A DNA stretch of 64,000 nucleotides from Kitasatospora sp. SUK 42 (GCF_015776785.2 NZ_LFMD02000002.1:1338244-1402243); one strand, 5' to 3'. Shown: positions 1-9,017, counted from the stretch's first letter. Notes: a model not told the origin generated them from the sequence alone. Made by a program: numbers and translations.

Positions 1-189
1 CCGCTCGACGGTGAGCCGCTGGTTGGCGCTGTTGCGGTTGAGGTCCTGGGCCTCGAAGACCTGCACCCGGGTGGCCTGGGCGCACAGCGCCGCGACCAGC
101 AGCAGGCAGAAGGTGGCCGCCCGGCGCCCGGTGACCGAGATCCCGGGCAGTCCCTGCGGGCCGTTCCCCCTGGGCCGGATCCGCGCCAT
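1..189 (-). CDS. pbpA: Penicillin-binding protein PbpA, N-terminus only
   Basis: Partial gene running off the left edge; only the first 63 codons are present. The ATG at 189 overlaps the TGA of the upstream ftsW-like gene (ATGA), so the two are translationally coupled. The visible protein has a basic start (MARIRPRG), one hydrophobic segment at about residues 24-38 (ATFCLLLVAALCAQ) and then RVQVFEAQDLNRNSANQR. That is the usual N-terminal membrane anchor and entry to the periplasmic part of actinobacterial class B transpeptidases of the PbpA type. Known family role: cross-linking of peptidoglycan together with a SEDS glycosyltransferase. The transpeptidase domain is outside the window, so the name rests on this short match and on the FtsW neighbour. 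Confidence 0.8.
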   Translation of the reverse strand, partial: MARIRPRGNGPQGLPGISVTGRRAATFCLLLVAALCAQATRVQVFEAQDLNRNSANQRLTVER

Positions 190-1538
190 CAGCCCACTCC
201 TGGCGCGGGCCTACGGGCGTCGTCACTCATGCGCACCAGCAACGCCACGATGATCCAGTTGGTGACCACCGAGGAGCCGCCCTGGGCGATGAACGGCATG
301 GTCATCCCGGTCAGCGGGATCAGCGCGAGCACCCCGCCCGCCACCACGAACACCTGGAGACCGACGATCGCCGCCAGCCCGATCGCCAACAGCCGCCCGA
401 ACGGGTCGCGCAGCGCGATGCCGGTCCGGAAGCCCCGCGAGATCAGCACCGCGTACAGCAGGAACACCGCGACCAGCCCGGTCAGGCCGAGCTCCTCGCC
501 GATGGTGGCGAGGATGAAGTCCGACTTGGCGGCGAAGCCGATCAGCACCGAGTGCCCGTTGCCCAGCCCGGTGCCCAGCTCTCCGCCCCAGGCGAAGGCG
601 AACAGCGACTGGGCGATCTGGTTGGCGCCCTTGCCCGCCGTGATCGAGCCCAGCGGGTCCAGCCAGTCCGTCACCCGGCTGTGCACGTGCGGCGAGAGCC
701 AGCCCACCGCCACCGCGCCGACCGCCGCCAGGGCCAGCCCGATCGCGATCCAGCCGGTGCGCGCGGTGGCCACGTAGAGCATCACCACGAACAGGCCGAA
801 GAACAGCAGCGAGGTGCCGAGGTCGGTCTCCAGCACCAGGACGCCGACGAAGGCCGCCCAGATCAGCAGCACCGGTCCGAGCACCCGCCCACGCGGCAGC
901 TGCCAGCGCCAGACCCGGCGCCCGGTGAGCGCCAGCGCGTCCCGGTGCACCGCCAGGTAGGCGGCGAAGAAGACGGCCAGCAGGATCTTGGCGAACTCCC
1001 CCGGCTGGAAGGAGAGCGGCCCGATGACGATCCAGATCCGGGAGCCGTACACCGGCGGGAAGAAGATCGGCAGCACCAGCAGGACGAGCGCCACCAGCGC
1101 CCCGAGGTACGCGTAGCGCTGGAGCCGCCGGTGGTCGCGCACCAGCAGCACCACGGCGATGAACAGCGCCACCCCGAGGCTCGACCAGAGCAGCTGGGTG
1201 GAGGCCGCGCCCGGGCCCCTGGTGGCCCGGTCCAGGCGGTAGATCACCACCAGGCCGAGCCCGTTGAGCAGCACGGCGATCGGCAGCAGCAGCGGGTCCG
1301 CGTACCGGGCCCGCCACCGGACCACCGCGTGCGCCGCCAGGGCCAGCACGCCGAGCGCGGCGCCGTACTGTGCCGCATCGGCCGGCACCCTGCCGTCCAG
1401 GTTCACGCCGACCTCGACGTAGCCGAACACCGCGGCCAAGACGGCCGCCAGCACCAGCACCAGCTCGGTGGTGCGCCGGGTCGGCACCGGCCGGGCGGGC
1501 CGGTCGGCGGATCTCGTCACGGCGGAGGGTGTCGCCAC
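189..1538 (-). CDS. SEDS-family cell-wall glycosyltransferase (FtsW/RodA)
   Basis: A 449-residue polytopic membrane protein starting at GTG 1538. SEDS hallmarks are visible: about ten or more hydrophobic segments, the PGEFAKILL stretch after helix 4, a WLSPHVHSRVTDWLDP loop, the NQIAQSLFAFAWGGELGTGLG segment, IGEELGL, and a C-terminal MPFIAQGGSSVVTNW. SEDS proteins polymerise lipid II glycan chains and work with a class B PBP, which here is the overlapping downstream pbpA. In Streptomyces such a pair usually sits in a cluster with pknB and pstP. The cluster is cut by the window edge downstream, and nothing upstream here belongs to it. Whether it acts in division, elongation or spore wall synthesis cannot be told from sequence alone. 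The ribosome site upstream of the GTG is weak (AGGA). Confidence 0.92.
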   Translation of the reverse strand: MATPSAVTRSADRPARPVPTRRTTELVLVLAAVLAAVFGYVEVGVNLDGRVPADAAQYGAALGVLALAAHAVVRWRARYADPLLLPIAVLLNGLGLVVIYRLDRATRGPGAASTQLLWSSLGVALFIAVVLLVRDHRRLQRYAYLGALVALVLLVLPIFFPPVYGSRIWIVIGPLSFQPGEFAKILLAVFFAAYLAVHRDALALTGRRVWRWQLPRGRVLGPVLLIWAAFVGVLVLETDLGTSLLFFGLFVVMLYVATARTGWIAIGLALAAVGAVAVGWLSPHVHSRVTDWLDPLGSITAGKGANQIAQSLFAFAWGGELGTGLGNGHSVLIGFAAKSDFILATIGEELGLTGLVAVFLLYAVLISRGFRTGIALRDPFGRLLAIGLAAIVGLQVFVVAGGVLALIPLTGMTMPFIAQGGSSVVTNWIIVALLVRMSDDARRPAPGVG

Positions 1539-1638
1539 GGACCGTCCTGGGGGAGGCGGGGGTGCCGGTCCGGGGCGGACCGGCGGCCGGGTCCGGGCGC
1601 CGGCGCGCCGGTTCCCGTGCCCGATTCCGCACCCTAAC

Positions 1639-1680
1639 GAGGATTATCCATATTTATTGACTATTCATTGCGGTGTGTCC
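1639..1680 (-). promoter_or_regulatory. AT-rich block upstream of the ftsW-like gene
   Basis: This 40-base stretch is strikingly AT-rich for the window and lies about 100 bases upstream of the SEDS gene start and 30 bases from the end of the ABC permease. It is the only non-coding space available for the ftsW-pbpA promoter. Hexamers such as TTGACT on one strand and TATGGATAAT on the other resemble promoter elements, but I cannot assign one promoter with a good spacer. Confidence 0.35.
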
Positions 1681-1706
1681 GCCTTTGTCGGCTTTCCCCG
1701 CCCCCG

Positions 1707-2390
1707 TCACCCCGACCGGCGCCCGGCCAGCGCCGCCGCCCCCGCCCCGACCGCGGCCAGCAGGGCCACGGCGAACAGCAGTTCCGCCCAGGGCACGGCG
1801 ACCTGCCCGGTCCGGGCCGCGGTCACCAGGCCGCGCACCGCCCCGTTGGCCGGCGAACCCGGCACCACCAGCGCGGCCGCGGCCAGCCCCAGCGTCGCCA
1901 GGATCCCGTACGGCGAGCGGACCAGCACCGGCCGGTTGCCCAGCGCCCCGGCCACCACCCCCACCAGCGCGCAGACCACCGAGCCCAGCAGCCCCGCCAG
2001 CAGCGCCGGACCGACGCCCGGATCCCGCCGCGCCCCCGCGTTCGCCACCGGCCCGCTGACCCACCACAGCACCGCCACCTCGCCCACCACCAGCAGCAGA
2101 GCCGCCGTCAGCGCCGCCAGCAGCGCGCCCAGGTGCACCCGCGCCGCCCCCGCCACCGCCACCAGGCAGGCCCGCGAGGCCGGCGGCTCGGCGTTCAGCG
2201 CGGCCCTGACGTACCAGGCGCTCACCGGCAGCAGCACCCCGGCGCCGAACCCGAGCCCGCCCAGCAGCGGATCGCCCTGCGTCACCCCGATCACCAGCAG
2301 CAGCGCGAACGCCAGGAACGGCGGCAGCCAGGCGTGCGAGCGCACCAGCAGCTCCAGGTGGTACCGGGTCAGCGCCCCGACCTGCCTCAC
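1707..2390 (-). CDS. ABC transporter membrane subunit, small
   Basis: A 227-residue hydrophobic protein starting at GTG 2390, which overlaps the TGA of the ATPase gene (GTGA), so it is the second gene of a coupled pair. Roughly six membrane segments can be seen (for example LPPFLAFALLLVIGV, GGLGFGAGVLLPVSAW, ALLAALTAALLLVVGEVAVLW, ALLAGLLGSVVCALVGVVAGAL, GILATLGLAAAALVV, ELLFAVALLAAVGAGAAALA). No family beyond an ABC-2-like permease can be named. Its length is short for a full ABC-2 permease, so it may function as a homodimer. The substrate is unknown. Confidence 0.75.
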   Translation of the reverse strand: MRQVGALTRYHLELLVRSHAWLPPFLAFALLLVIGVTQGDPLLGGLGFGAGVLLPVSAWYVRAALNAEPPASRACLVAVAGAARVHLGALLAALTAALLLVVGEVAVLWWVSGPVANAGARRDPGVGPALLAGLLGSVVCALVGVVAGALGNRPVLVRSPYGILATLGLAAAALVVPGSPANGAVRGLVTAARTGQVAVPWAELLFAVALLAAVGAGAAALAGRRSG

Positions 2391-3229
2391 CGCTCCCCCG
2401 CCCGCCGCCGCACCGCCAGCACCCGGACGCCCGGGCGGCCGAGCAGCAGGGCGCGCAGCAGCGCGTCCGAGTACCCGGCCGGCACCGCCAGCCGCACCGC
2501 CGTCCCGTCCAGCGCCGTCACCTCCGGCGCCCCCGGCAGCCGCTCCGGCAGCGGGGCGCCGTCCGGGACGTCCACCTCGACCTCCATCACCGGCCCGCCC
2601 GCCACCGGCGCCGCCTCCTCCTCCGGGCGCAGCGCGCCGTCCGCCCCGACCCGGTAGGCGGCACCGGTCAGCCCGGCCAGCCGGGCCGGATCGTGGTCGA
2701 CGAACAGCACCGCGCCGCCCGCCGCCGCCCGCTCGGCCGCCGCCTCGTCCAGCACCGCCCGGGCCTGCGGGTCCAGCCCCGTCCAGGCCTCGTCCAACAG
2801 CAGCACCCGGGCCTCGGCCATCAGCGCCTGCGCCACCGCGACCTTCTGGCAGGTGCCCTTCGACAGCCGGCTCAGCGGCGTGCCCGCCCGGTCCGCGATG
2901 CCGAACCGGTCCAGCCACTCCCCGGCCCGCCGCCGCGCCACCACCGCCGACAGCCCGTGCACCCGGCCCACCCGCACCAGGTACGAGACGGCGTCGAACG
3001 GCAGCGCCGGCGGAAACCGTTCGGGTACGTACGCCGCGGCCCCGGGCCGCACCACCCGGCCGGTGCTCGGCCGCTCGATCCCGGCGACCAGCCGCAGCAG
3101 CGTCGACTTGCCGCTCCCGTTCGCCCCGGCGACCCGCACCAACTCCCCCGGCCCGACGTTGAGATGGACGTCCCGCAGGATCCACCTCCCGCCCCGCCCG
3201 TACCGCTTGCCGACCGCCGTCAGCTCCAT
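2387..3229 (-). CDS. ABC transporter ATP-binding protein
   Basis: ATPase of 280 residues from ATG 3229, preceded by GGGAGG ten bases upstream. A GTG at 3238 would add three residues but sits on top of the ribosome site. Walker A is GANGSGKSTLL, the signature is LSRLSKGTCQKVA (LSKGT in place of LSGGQ), and Walker B is VLLLDEAWTGLD followed by a switch region VLFVDHD. The C-terminal 70 residues are a variable accessory region. It forms a two-gene transport unit with the overlapping permease. An LSKG-type signature with a small permease is common in exporters of the CcmA/ABC-2 class. The substrate is not predictable. Confidence 0.88.
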   Translation of the reverse strand: MELTAVGKRYGRGGRWILRDVHLNVGPGELVRVAGANGSGKSTLLRLVAGIERPSTGRVVRPGAAAYVPERFPPALPFDAVSYLVRVGRVHGLSAVVARRRAGEWLDRFGIADRAGTPLSRLSKGTCQKVAVAQALMAEARVLLLDEAWTGLDPQARAVLDEAAAERAAAGGAVLFVDHDPARLAGLTGAAYRVGADGALRPEEEAAPVAGGPVMEVEVDVPDGAPLPERLPGAPEVTALDGTAVRLAVPAGYSDALLRALLLGRPGVRVLAVRRRAGER

Positions 3230-3368
3230 CGCGCCCACGCCTCCCGTCCGATGCGCACGAAGGCTACCGGCGGCCGGGTAGGACCGGTGTGAGCCCCAGG
3301 ATCACCGGAAAGCCGTTGCGCACGCCGGAGTTCACACCGGGGCGGCCCGTTGCACCGACCGGTCTCGT

Positions 3369-3399
3369 TTGGCCACCGCGAACTGATGATCCCTAGGAT
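3369..3399 (+). promoter_or_regulatory. Candidate promoter of a leaderless vWA transcript
   Basis: TAGGAT at 3394-3399 fits the actinobacterial -10 consensus and lies 7 bases before the GTG at 3407. TTGGCC at 3369-3374 is a plausible -35 with a 19-base spacer. No purine-rich ribosome site precedes the GTG, so a leaderless mRNA starting at or next to the GTG is the simplest reading. Confidence 0.5.
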
Positions 3400-3406
3400 C
3401 GGCCGG

Positions 3407-4729
3407 GTGAATACCGGACGACGACCACAGACCAGGCTCGGCAGCCTGCTGGCCGCCCTGGCGATAACCGGCGCCTCGCTGCTCCTCGGCCTGCCCGCCC
3501 ACGCCGACGAACCATCAGCGGGCGCCGCCCCCGCACCCAAGGAGGCCCCCAGGGTAGACCTGATCCTGGACGTCAGCGGCTCCATGAACGAGCGGGACAT
3601 CCAGGGCAAGAGCCGCATCTCGGTGGCCCAGCAGTCGCTGAACGACGTCATCGACGCGCTCCCCGCGGAGACCGAGTTCGGCATCCGCACCCTCGGCGCG
3701 ACCTACCCCGGCAACGACAAGAACCTCGGCTGCCAGGACACCAAGCAGCTCTACCCGGTCGGCAAGACCAACAAGGTCGAGGCCAAGACCGCCGTCGCCA
3801 CCCTGCGGCCCACCGGCTGGACCCCGATCGGCCTGGCCCTGCGCGGCGCCGCCCAGGACCTCGGCAAGGGCGAGACCACCCGCCGCGTGGTGCTGATCAC
3901 CGACGGCGAGGACACCTGCACCCCGCCCGACCCGTGCGACGTCGCCCGCGAGCTCGCCTCGCAGGGCATCCACCTGGTGGTCGACACCCTGGGCCTGGCC
4001 CACGACGACAAGACCCGCCAGCAGCTGCTCTGCATCGCCAACGCGACCGGCGGCACCTACACCGACGTCCGCACCCAGGAGCAGCTCACCGACAAGGTGA
4101 AGCAGCTGGTCGACCGCTCCAACGACACCTACACGGTGACCCCGGTCAAGACCACCGGCACCGACAAGTGCGAGACCGCCCCGGTGCTCGCCCCCGGCGT
4201 CTACAGCGACCGCGAGAAGTTCTCCGAGCACCGCGTCTACCGGGTCCCGGTCAAGGCCGGCCAGGAGCTGCGCGCCTCGGTCAGCGTCGCGCTCGACCGC
4301 CCGGTGGCCCGCGACTACGGCGTCCTGCTCCAGGCCACCAGCGCCACCGGCCAGGAGCTCGTCCGCGGCACCGACGCCGGCAGCAGCCGCACCGACGTGA
4401 TCTCCACCGGCCTGCGCTGGTCCACCGACGACTCCAAGGGCTACGTCACCGCGAGCCCGACCTCCTCGCCGAGCGCCAAGCCGGAGACCACCGTCTGCCT
4501 GGTCGTCAGCAACTCGCTGGCCCCCCAGTCCGGTGTCCAGGCCGACCCCGGCATGCCGGTGGAACTGACCGTGGACCTGGCCTCCGCCTCGCCCGCCCCC
4601 GAGGGCGCCGCGATGGGCCTCGGCCGCGGCTGGATCCTGCTGCTCACCCTCACCCTGGCCGGCCTGCTCTTCGGCCTGCTCTTCGGCTGGATCGCGCGTT
4701 GGCGGATCTCCGTCTGGCGGGAGAACTGA
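3407..4729 (+). CDS. Exported von Willebrand factor A domain protein, C-terminally anchored
   Basis: About 440 residues from GTG 3407; earlier in-frame starts at 3350 and 3386 exist but have no better signal. It has an N-terminal signal sequence (SLLAALAITGASLLLGLPAHA), then a vWA domain with MIDAS residues in DVSGSMNE (about residue 40), a threonine in TGWTPIG and the aspartate in ITDGEDTC. A long beta-rich extracytoplasmic part follows, then a single C-terminal membrane helix (GWILLLTLTLAGLLFGLLFGWIA) with a short basic tail. It sits two bases upstream of the next gene, which has the same topology, so they are probably one operon and one membrane complex. vWA domains bind metal-dependent protein partners; the partner here is not known. 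Cys pairs in CTPPDPC and near the middle suggest disulfides outside the cell. Confidence 0.85.
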   Translation: MNTGRRPQTRLGSLLAALAITGASLLLGLPAHADEPSAGAAPAPKEAPRVDLILDVSGSMNERDIQGKSRISVAQQSLNDVIDALPAETEFGIRTLGATYPGNDKNLGCQDTKQLYPVGKTNKVEAKTAVATLRPTGWTPIGLALRGAAQDLGKGETTRRVVLITDGEDTCTPPDPCDVARELASQGIHLVVDTLGLAHDDKTRQQLLCIANATGGTYTDVRTQEQLTDKVKQLVDRSNDTYTVTPVKTTGTDKCETAPVLAPGVYSDREKFSEHRVYRVPVKAGQELRASVSVALDRPVARDYGVLLQATSATGQELVRGTDAGSSRTDVISTGLRWSTDDSKGYVTASPTSSPSAKPETTVCLVVSNSLAPQSGVQADPGMPVELTVDLASASPAPEGAAMGLGRGWILLLTLTLAGLLFGLLFGWIARWRISVWREN

Positions 4730-4731
4730 CC

Positions 4732-5616
4732 ATGCGTACGACGATCCGCGGCGCCCTCGCCGCCCTCGCCCTGCTCCCCGCCCTCGCACTGGGCGCCCCG
4801 GCCGCCTCCGCCGCCTCGCCGTCCCCCTCGGCCAGCGCGAGCGGCACCCCGGCCCCGGCCACCAAGGCCGGCACCTCCTTCCTGACCGCCGTCAACCTCT
4901 CCCCCGGCCAGGACGCCAACGTCGGCGTCTCCACCGGCGACTACCTGTACTGGGCGTTCGGCGCCTCCGAGGGCCAGACCCCGACGATCGGCCTGACCGT
5001 CAACCTGGCCCCGGCAACCGACCGGCACGGCCCGCAGACCTGGAGCGTCGAGGTCTTCGACGGCCTGCGCCGCCGCCAGGCCTGCACCGCCGGCACCCAG
5101 AACGCCACCGGCGACCAGAGCGCCACCACCCTCGCGCTCAGCTGCACCCTGCGCGAGGTCCGCACCTGGGCCGAACCGTGGTCCGGCGACCCGCTGCCCG
5201 GCACGTACTACGTCCGGCTGTCGGTCAGCGACGTCCCGCAGCCCGACCTGGGCCTGGCCTCCTCGGTCCAGCTGCACGTCAGCGCCAAGGGCAACGCCGA
5301 CAACGCCCAGCCCGAGGGCGGCGAGCTCAAGGCCCCGCTGGTCCCGCCGGCCGGCGGCGGCGCGAGCACCGCCAAGGCGGCCGCCCCGGTGGCGGCCGAG
5401 GACCACTGGTACACCGGCTGGTTCTCCGGCTGGAACAGCCGCTGGTACTGGACGATCGGCGGCGGCTTCCTGGCCGCGCTGGCCGGCGTCCTCGGCTACA
5501 ACCTGACCCGGCACCCGCACGGCCGCCGCCCCGGCCGCTACGGCGCCGTCCCGCCCCAGGGCACGCACCAGGGCCCGCACCAGAGCGGCTCCTACGCCGA
5601 CTACGAGCGCCCCTGA
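4732..5616 (+). CDS. Exported membrane-anchored protein, partner of the vWA protein
   Basis: A 294-residue protein whose ATG lies two bases after the vWA stop codon. It has a clear signal peptide (LAALALLPALALGAPAASA), a Ser/Ala/Pro-rich linker, a beta-rich extracytoplasmic region with a probable disulfide (CTAG...LSCTL), and a WYTGWFSGWNSRWYW aromatic patch just before one C-terminal helix (TIGGGFLAALAGVLGYNL). A basic cytoplasmic tail ending in a Tyr/Gly-rich stretch closes it. The family is not recognised beyond conserved streptomycete membrane proteins. Matching topology and tight spacing with the vWA gene argue that the two act together at the outer face of the membrane. A strong hairpin follows at 5628. 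Confidence 0.75.
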   Translation: MRTTIRGALAALALLPALALGAPAASAASPSPSASASGTPAPATKAGTSFLTAVNLSPGQDANVGVSTGDYLYWAFGASEGQTPTIGLTVNLAPATDRHGPQTWSVEVFDGLRRRQACTAGTQNATGDQSATTLALSCTLREVRTWAEPWSGDPLPGTYYVRLSVSDVPQPDLGLASSVQLHVSAKGNADNAQPEGGELKAPLVPPAGGGASTAKAAAPVAAEDHWYTGWFSGWNSRWYWTIGGGFLAALAGVLGYNLTRHPHGRRPGRYGAVPPQGTHQGPHQSGSYADYERP

Positions 5617-5627
5617 CCACTCAACCC

Positions 5628-5663
5628 CGAGGGCCCGGCCGGAACGTTCCGGCCGGGCCCTCG
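5628..5663 (+). terminator. Perfect 36-base palindrome, probable bidirectional terminator
   Basis: Two complementary 18-base arms meet at AACGTT with no mismatch. It lies 12 bases after the stop of the vWA-partner gene and 23 bases beyond the end of the convergent DUF2079 gene, so it can serve both strands. Confidence 0.85.
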
Positions 5664-5685
5664 GGCGTGTTCGAAGCGGCGGCGC

Positions 5686-7305
5686 TCAGCCGCGGAACAG
5701 GTTGTGCCCCACGTCGGACGGGACCTCGTCCTGGACCGGCCTGCTGCCCGGCCCCGGCACGTGCTCGCCGGGAATCGGCTCGTCGCCCTCCCGGTGCAGC
5801 AGCACCACCCCGTCCTCGGCCCAGAGCTGCCGGTAGCCGTGCGTCAGCAGCAACTGGATCCGGTCGGCCTGCTCCTTGTCCGTCTTGAAGGGGAAGGACC
5901 GCTTGTCGGAGCGGGTCAGCACGTACTCGCGCCCGCGCGGCGTCCCGTCCACCAGCACCACGTCCGTCCGGGCGGTCAGCCGCGGCGCGATCTGGTTGTC
6001 CGCCTCCACCGAGGCGCCGTCCGGGATCAGCGCGGCCGCGCGGACCAGCGCCGCCTCGCTCGCCCTGGGCTCCCAGGAGGACGGCACCACGAGCTGCGCC
6101 AGCCCGATCGGTACGGCCGCCACCAGCGCGACCCCGGCCGCGCCCAGGCCCAGCAGCCGGGCCCGCCGCACGGTCCGCGCCGGCCGCTCGGCGCTGCTCA
6201 TCCGGCCCAGCACCTCGATGGCGGCGGTCAGCAGGATCGGCCAGAGCATCGAGTCGTAGTGCCGGGCGATCGACCAGTGGTTGGGGTTGCTGGACAGGAT
6301 CCGCTCGGCCAGCAGCGGCACCGCGCACAGCACCGTCGCCGAGCGCAGCGGCAGCAGGAACAGGGTGCCGAACAGCCAGAGCAGCAGCAGCGGCTTGAGC
6401 GGCTGGTCGAAGGCGGTCTGCACCAGCAGGAACGGGTTGTGCAGCAGGTGCCTGACCGCGTCACCGCCGTCCGCACCGAGCGCGTCGTAGTTCCAGTAGT
6501 AGCCCGGCTCACCGCCCATCGCCGGGATCAGCCACGTGATCGCCACCGCCGCGGCGACCGGCCCGCCGAGCAGCAGGCCGAGCCCGGTGAAGCGCCCGGC
6601 GCGGTCCCCGGTACGGCGGGTGCGCAGCAGCAGCACCAGGCCGTACGCGCCGACCATGAGGCCCAGGTCCTCCTTGGTGCAGCACAGCAGCACGGCGGCG
6701 AACACCACCGTGCCGTACCGGCGGGCCAGGCCGCGCTCCAGCATGAGCAGGGTCAGCGGGACGGCGAAGGCCACCTCGTGGAATCCGACCCGGGAGGCGA
6801 CCAGCAGCGGCCAGCCGAGCGCGTAGACCAGCCCGGCCACGTCGGCGGCCCGACGGGCGGTGCGCGGCTCGGCGGCGGCGAAGCCGTGCGCGGCGATGCG
6901 CCGGATCAGCGGCACCCCGAGCGCGAACAGCAGCGCCTGCCCGATGATCAGCGAGCGCGGGTCGTCCCAGATCCAGTACAGCGGGGCGAGCAGCGCCAGC
7001 ACCGGGGAGAAGTGGTCGCCCAGCAGCGAGAACCCGGGCGGGAACTCGTGGTGGTAGCTCTTCAGCGTGGAGACGGGCAGCCCGAAGTGGGCGTAGCCGC
7101 GTACGCCCTGGTCGAAGATGCCGAGGTCGAAGCCGCCGAGCGAGACGGACATCCAGCCCTGCATGCCGATGGCGCACATCACCGTGAAGCACAGCACGCC
7201 GAGCAGTACGGTGCGCCGGGCCGGCGAGCGCAGGACGTCCACCGCCCGGCGGGCGGCGGGCGCGGCGGCCCGGGGCGGCGACGGGGTTGCGGTCTGGGTG
7301 GTCAC
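5686..7305 (-). CDS. DUF2079 polytopic membrane protein
   Basis: A 539-residue protein from GTG 7305. About eleven hydrophobic segments are visible. The N-terminal third carries the DUF2079 hallmark region: FDLGIFDQGVRGYA followed by HHEFPPGFSLLGDHFSP and a WIWDDPRS loop. Members are predicted membrane glycosyltransferase-like (GT-C) proteins, with acidic residues of the first large loop as likely catalytic sites; no substrate is established. Its start lies 15 bases after the stop of the GT87-like gene, so both should be on one transcript. A C-terminal soluble part (about residues 400-539) probably lies outside the membrane. Confidence 0.85.
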   Translation of the reverse strand: MTTQTATPSPPRAAAPAARRAVDVLRSPARRTVLLGVLCFTVMCAIGMQGWMSVSLGGFDLGIFDQGVRGYAHFGLPVSTLKSYHHEFPPGFSLLGDHFSPVLALLAPLYWIWDDPRSLIIGQALLFALGVPLIRRIAAHGFAAAEPRTARRAADVAGLVYALGWPLLVASRVGFHEVAFAVPLTLLMLERGLARRYGTVVFAAVLLCCTKEDLGLMVGAYGLVLLLRTRRTGDRAGRFTGLGLLLGGPVAAAVAITWLIPAMGGEPGYYWNYDALGADGGDAVRHLLHNPFLLVQTAFDQPLKPLLLLWLFGTLFLLPLRSATVLCAVPLLAERILSSNPNHWSIARHYDSMLWPILLTAAIEVLGRMSSAERPARTVRRARLLGLGAAGVALVAAVPIGLAQLVVPSSWEPRASEAALVRAAALIPDGASVEADNQIAPRLTARTDVVLVDGTPRGREYVLTRSDKRSFPFKTDKEQADRIQLLLTHGYRQLWAEDGVVLLHREGDEPIPGEHVPGPGSRPVQDEVPSDVGHNLFRG

Positions 7306-7320
7306 GTCGACTCTGATCCG

Positions 7321-8631
7321 TCAGGTCCGGTTGGTCAGGGCGGGGTCACGGTCGAGCCTGGCGCCCAGCAGCGCCCAGGCCCCGGCGGAGGCGTCGACGG
7401 CCTGGCGCCGGGCGCGGTACAGCCGCAGGCCGAGCACGACCAGGACGGCGACGCCCAGCGGTGGGTAGATCGAGCCGGGCAGCTGCCAGTACCAGGCGAC
7501 GCCCCGGCCCCAGCGGTGCGGCACCGTCCACATCACGTGGGAGAGGAACACCGCGAGGGTCACGGCCAGCAGGGCCTGCCGTGCCAGGGTCCTGGCCTCG
7601 GCGACCAGCAGGGCGATGAGCGGGAGGCACCAGACCCAGTGGTGGGTCCAGCTGATCGGCGAGACCAGCAGCGCGGTGAAGGCGGTGGCGACGGCGCCCC
7701 AGGCGTCCGCCCGGCGCAGCACCCGGGAGGAGCGCCCGGCCAGCACCGCCACCCCGAGCCCGAACGTGCCGACCAGCGCGGTGGCGATCAGCCCGACCGT
7801 GCCGGGGTCGTTGACGTCGAGCAGCCGGCAGACGGCCCCGCGCAGCGACTGGTTGTCCACCAGGACGGTGACGCCGACCCGGCTCGGATCCCAGAGGTAG
7901 TTGGTCCAGAACCCGTACGAGGCGTCCGGCAGCACGATCCAGCCGATCAGGCCGGCCGCCAGGAAGGTGCCGGCGGAGACCAGGGCGGCCCGGACGCGGC
8001 CGGTCAGGAACAGGTAGACGGCGAACAGGCCCGGAGTGATCTTGATGGCGGTGGCCAGGCCGATGCCCACGCCCTTGAACCGGTTCCGGTCCGAGCGGGT
8101 CAGGTCCCACAGCACCAGGCACAGGATGCCGAGGTTGACCTGGCCGTACTGGAAGGTGGTGTAGACCGGCTCCAGCCAGACGGCGAGACCGGTCGCCAGG
8201 ATCACGGCGGCCCGGCGGTGGCGCTCGGCGGGCCAGCCGGCCAGCTTGAGGGACAGGTGCACGGCCAGGGCGAGCAGCGCGTAGTTGAGGAGCATCACCA
8301 TGACGCGCAGGCCGGCCTCGCCGAACCAGGTGCTCGGCACGAACAGCATCGCGGCGAACGGCGGGTAGGTGGCCGGCAGGTCCCAGCCGGGCAGCCGCAT
8401 CGCGTACAGGTCCTGGCCGTCGACCACGGCCTGGCCCTCGGCCTGGTAGACCAGCATGTCGACCATGTTGGCCCCGTGCAGGTGCCGCACCACGACGAAC
8501 GCCGCCAGTGACACCGCCGCCGCGCAGGACGCCGCCACGGTCCAGGAATTCGGTCTTCCGGTTGCCGGGGTCCCGTCGGGCTCCTCAGGGTCCGCCTGCC
8601 GCGCCCACCGTTTCAGACCGAACTCGCGCAC
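7321..8631 (-). CDS. GT87-type membrane glycosyltransferase
   Basis: About 436 residues from GTG 8631. In-frame upstream codons extend to 8718, but that extension (GYGGWAQTLTRERSG) looks non-coding and the true start is uncertain. Features are many membrane helices, an early loop DMLVYQAEGQAVVDGQDLYAMRLPGWDLPATYPPFAA (read in two parts), and a later FKGVGIGLATAIKITPGLF helix. These are typical of alpha-1,2-mannosyltransferases related to PimE and of DUF2029. Known family role: transfer of mannose from a polyprenyl phosphate donor on the outer membrane face. The acceptor here is unknown. It is first in a two-gene unit with the DUF2079 gene. Confidence 0.85.
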   Translation of the reverse strand: MREFGLKRWARQADPEEPDGTPATGRPNSWTVAASCAAAVSLAAFVVVRHLHGANMVDMLVYQAEGQAVVDGQDLYAMRLPGWDLPATYPPFAAMLFVPSTWFGEAGLRVMVMLLNYALLALAVHLSLKLAGWPAERHRRAAVILATGLAVWLEPVYTTFQYGQVNLGILCLVLWDLTRSDRNRFKGVGIGLATAIKITPGLFAVYLFLTGRVRAALVSAGTFLAAGLIGWIVLPDASYGFWTNYLWDPSRVGVTVLVDNQSLRGAVCRLLDVNDPGTVGLIATALVGTFGLGVAVLAGRSSRVLRRADAWGAVATAFTALLVSPISWTHHWVWCLPLIALLVAEARTLARQALLAVTLAVFLSHVMWTVPHRWGRGVAWYWQLPGSIYPPLGVAVLVVLGLRLYRARRQAVDASAGAWALLGARLDRDPALTNRT

Positions 8632-8949
<318 letters not shown>

Positions 8950-8986
8950 AACGAGAAGAAACTCTAGCACCTTTCGGAGGGGGTCT

Positions 8987-9017
8987 GTGACCACCCCCCT
9001 GGTCGGGGGGTGGTCAC
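8987..9017 (-). terminator. Terminator of the sepX-like gene
   Basis: Perfect 13-base-pair stem (GTGACCACCCCCC) with a five-base loop, starting just past the stop codon at 9020. It separates sepX from the tRNA transcribed in the same direction. Confidence 0.8.

Noticed and set aside
5704..8511. 935-codon frame antisense to the DUF2079 and GT87 genes
   Set aside because: Gln/Arg/Pro-rich antisense translation with no motif; both minus-strand genes have strong family signatures.
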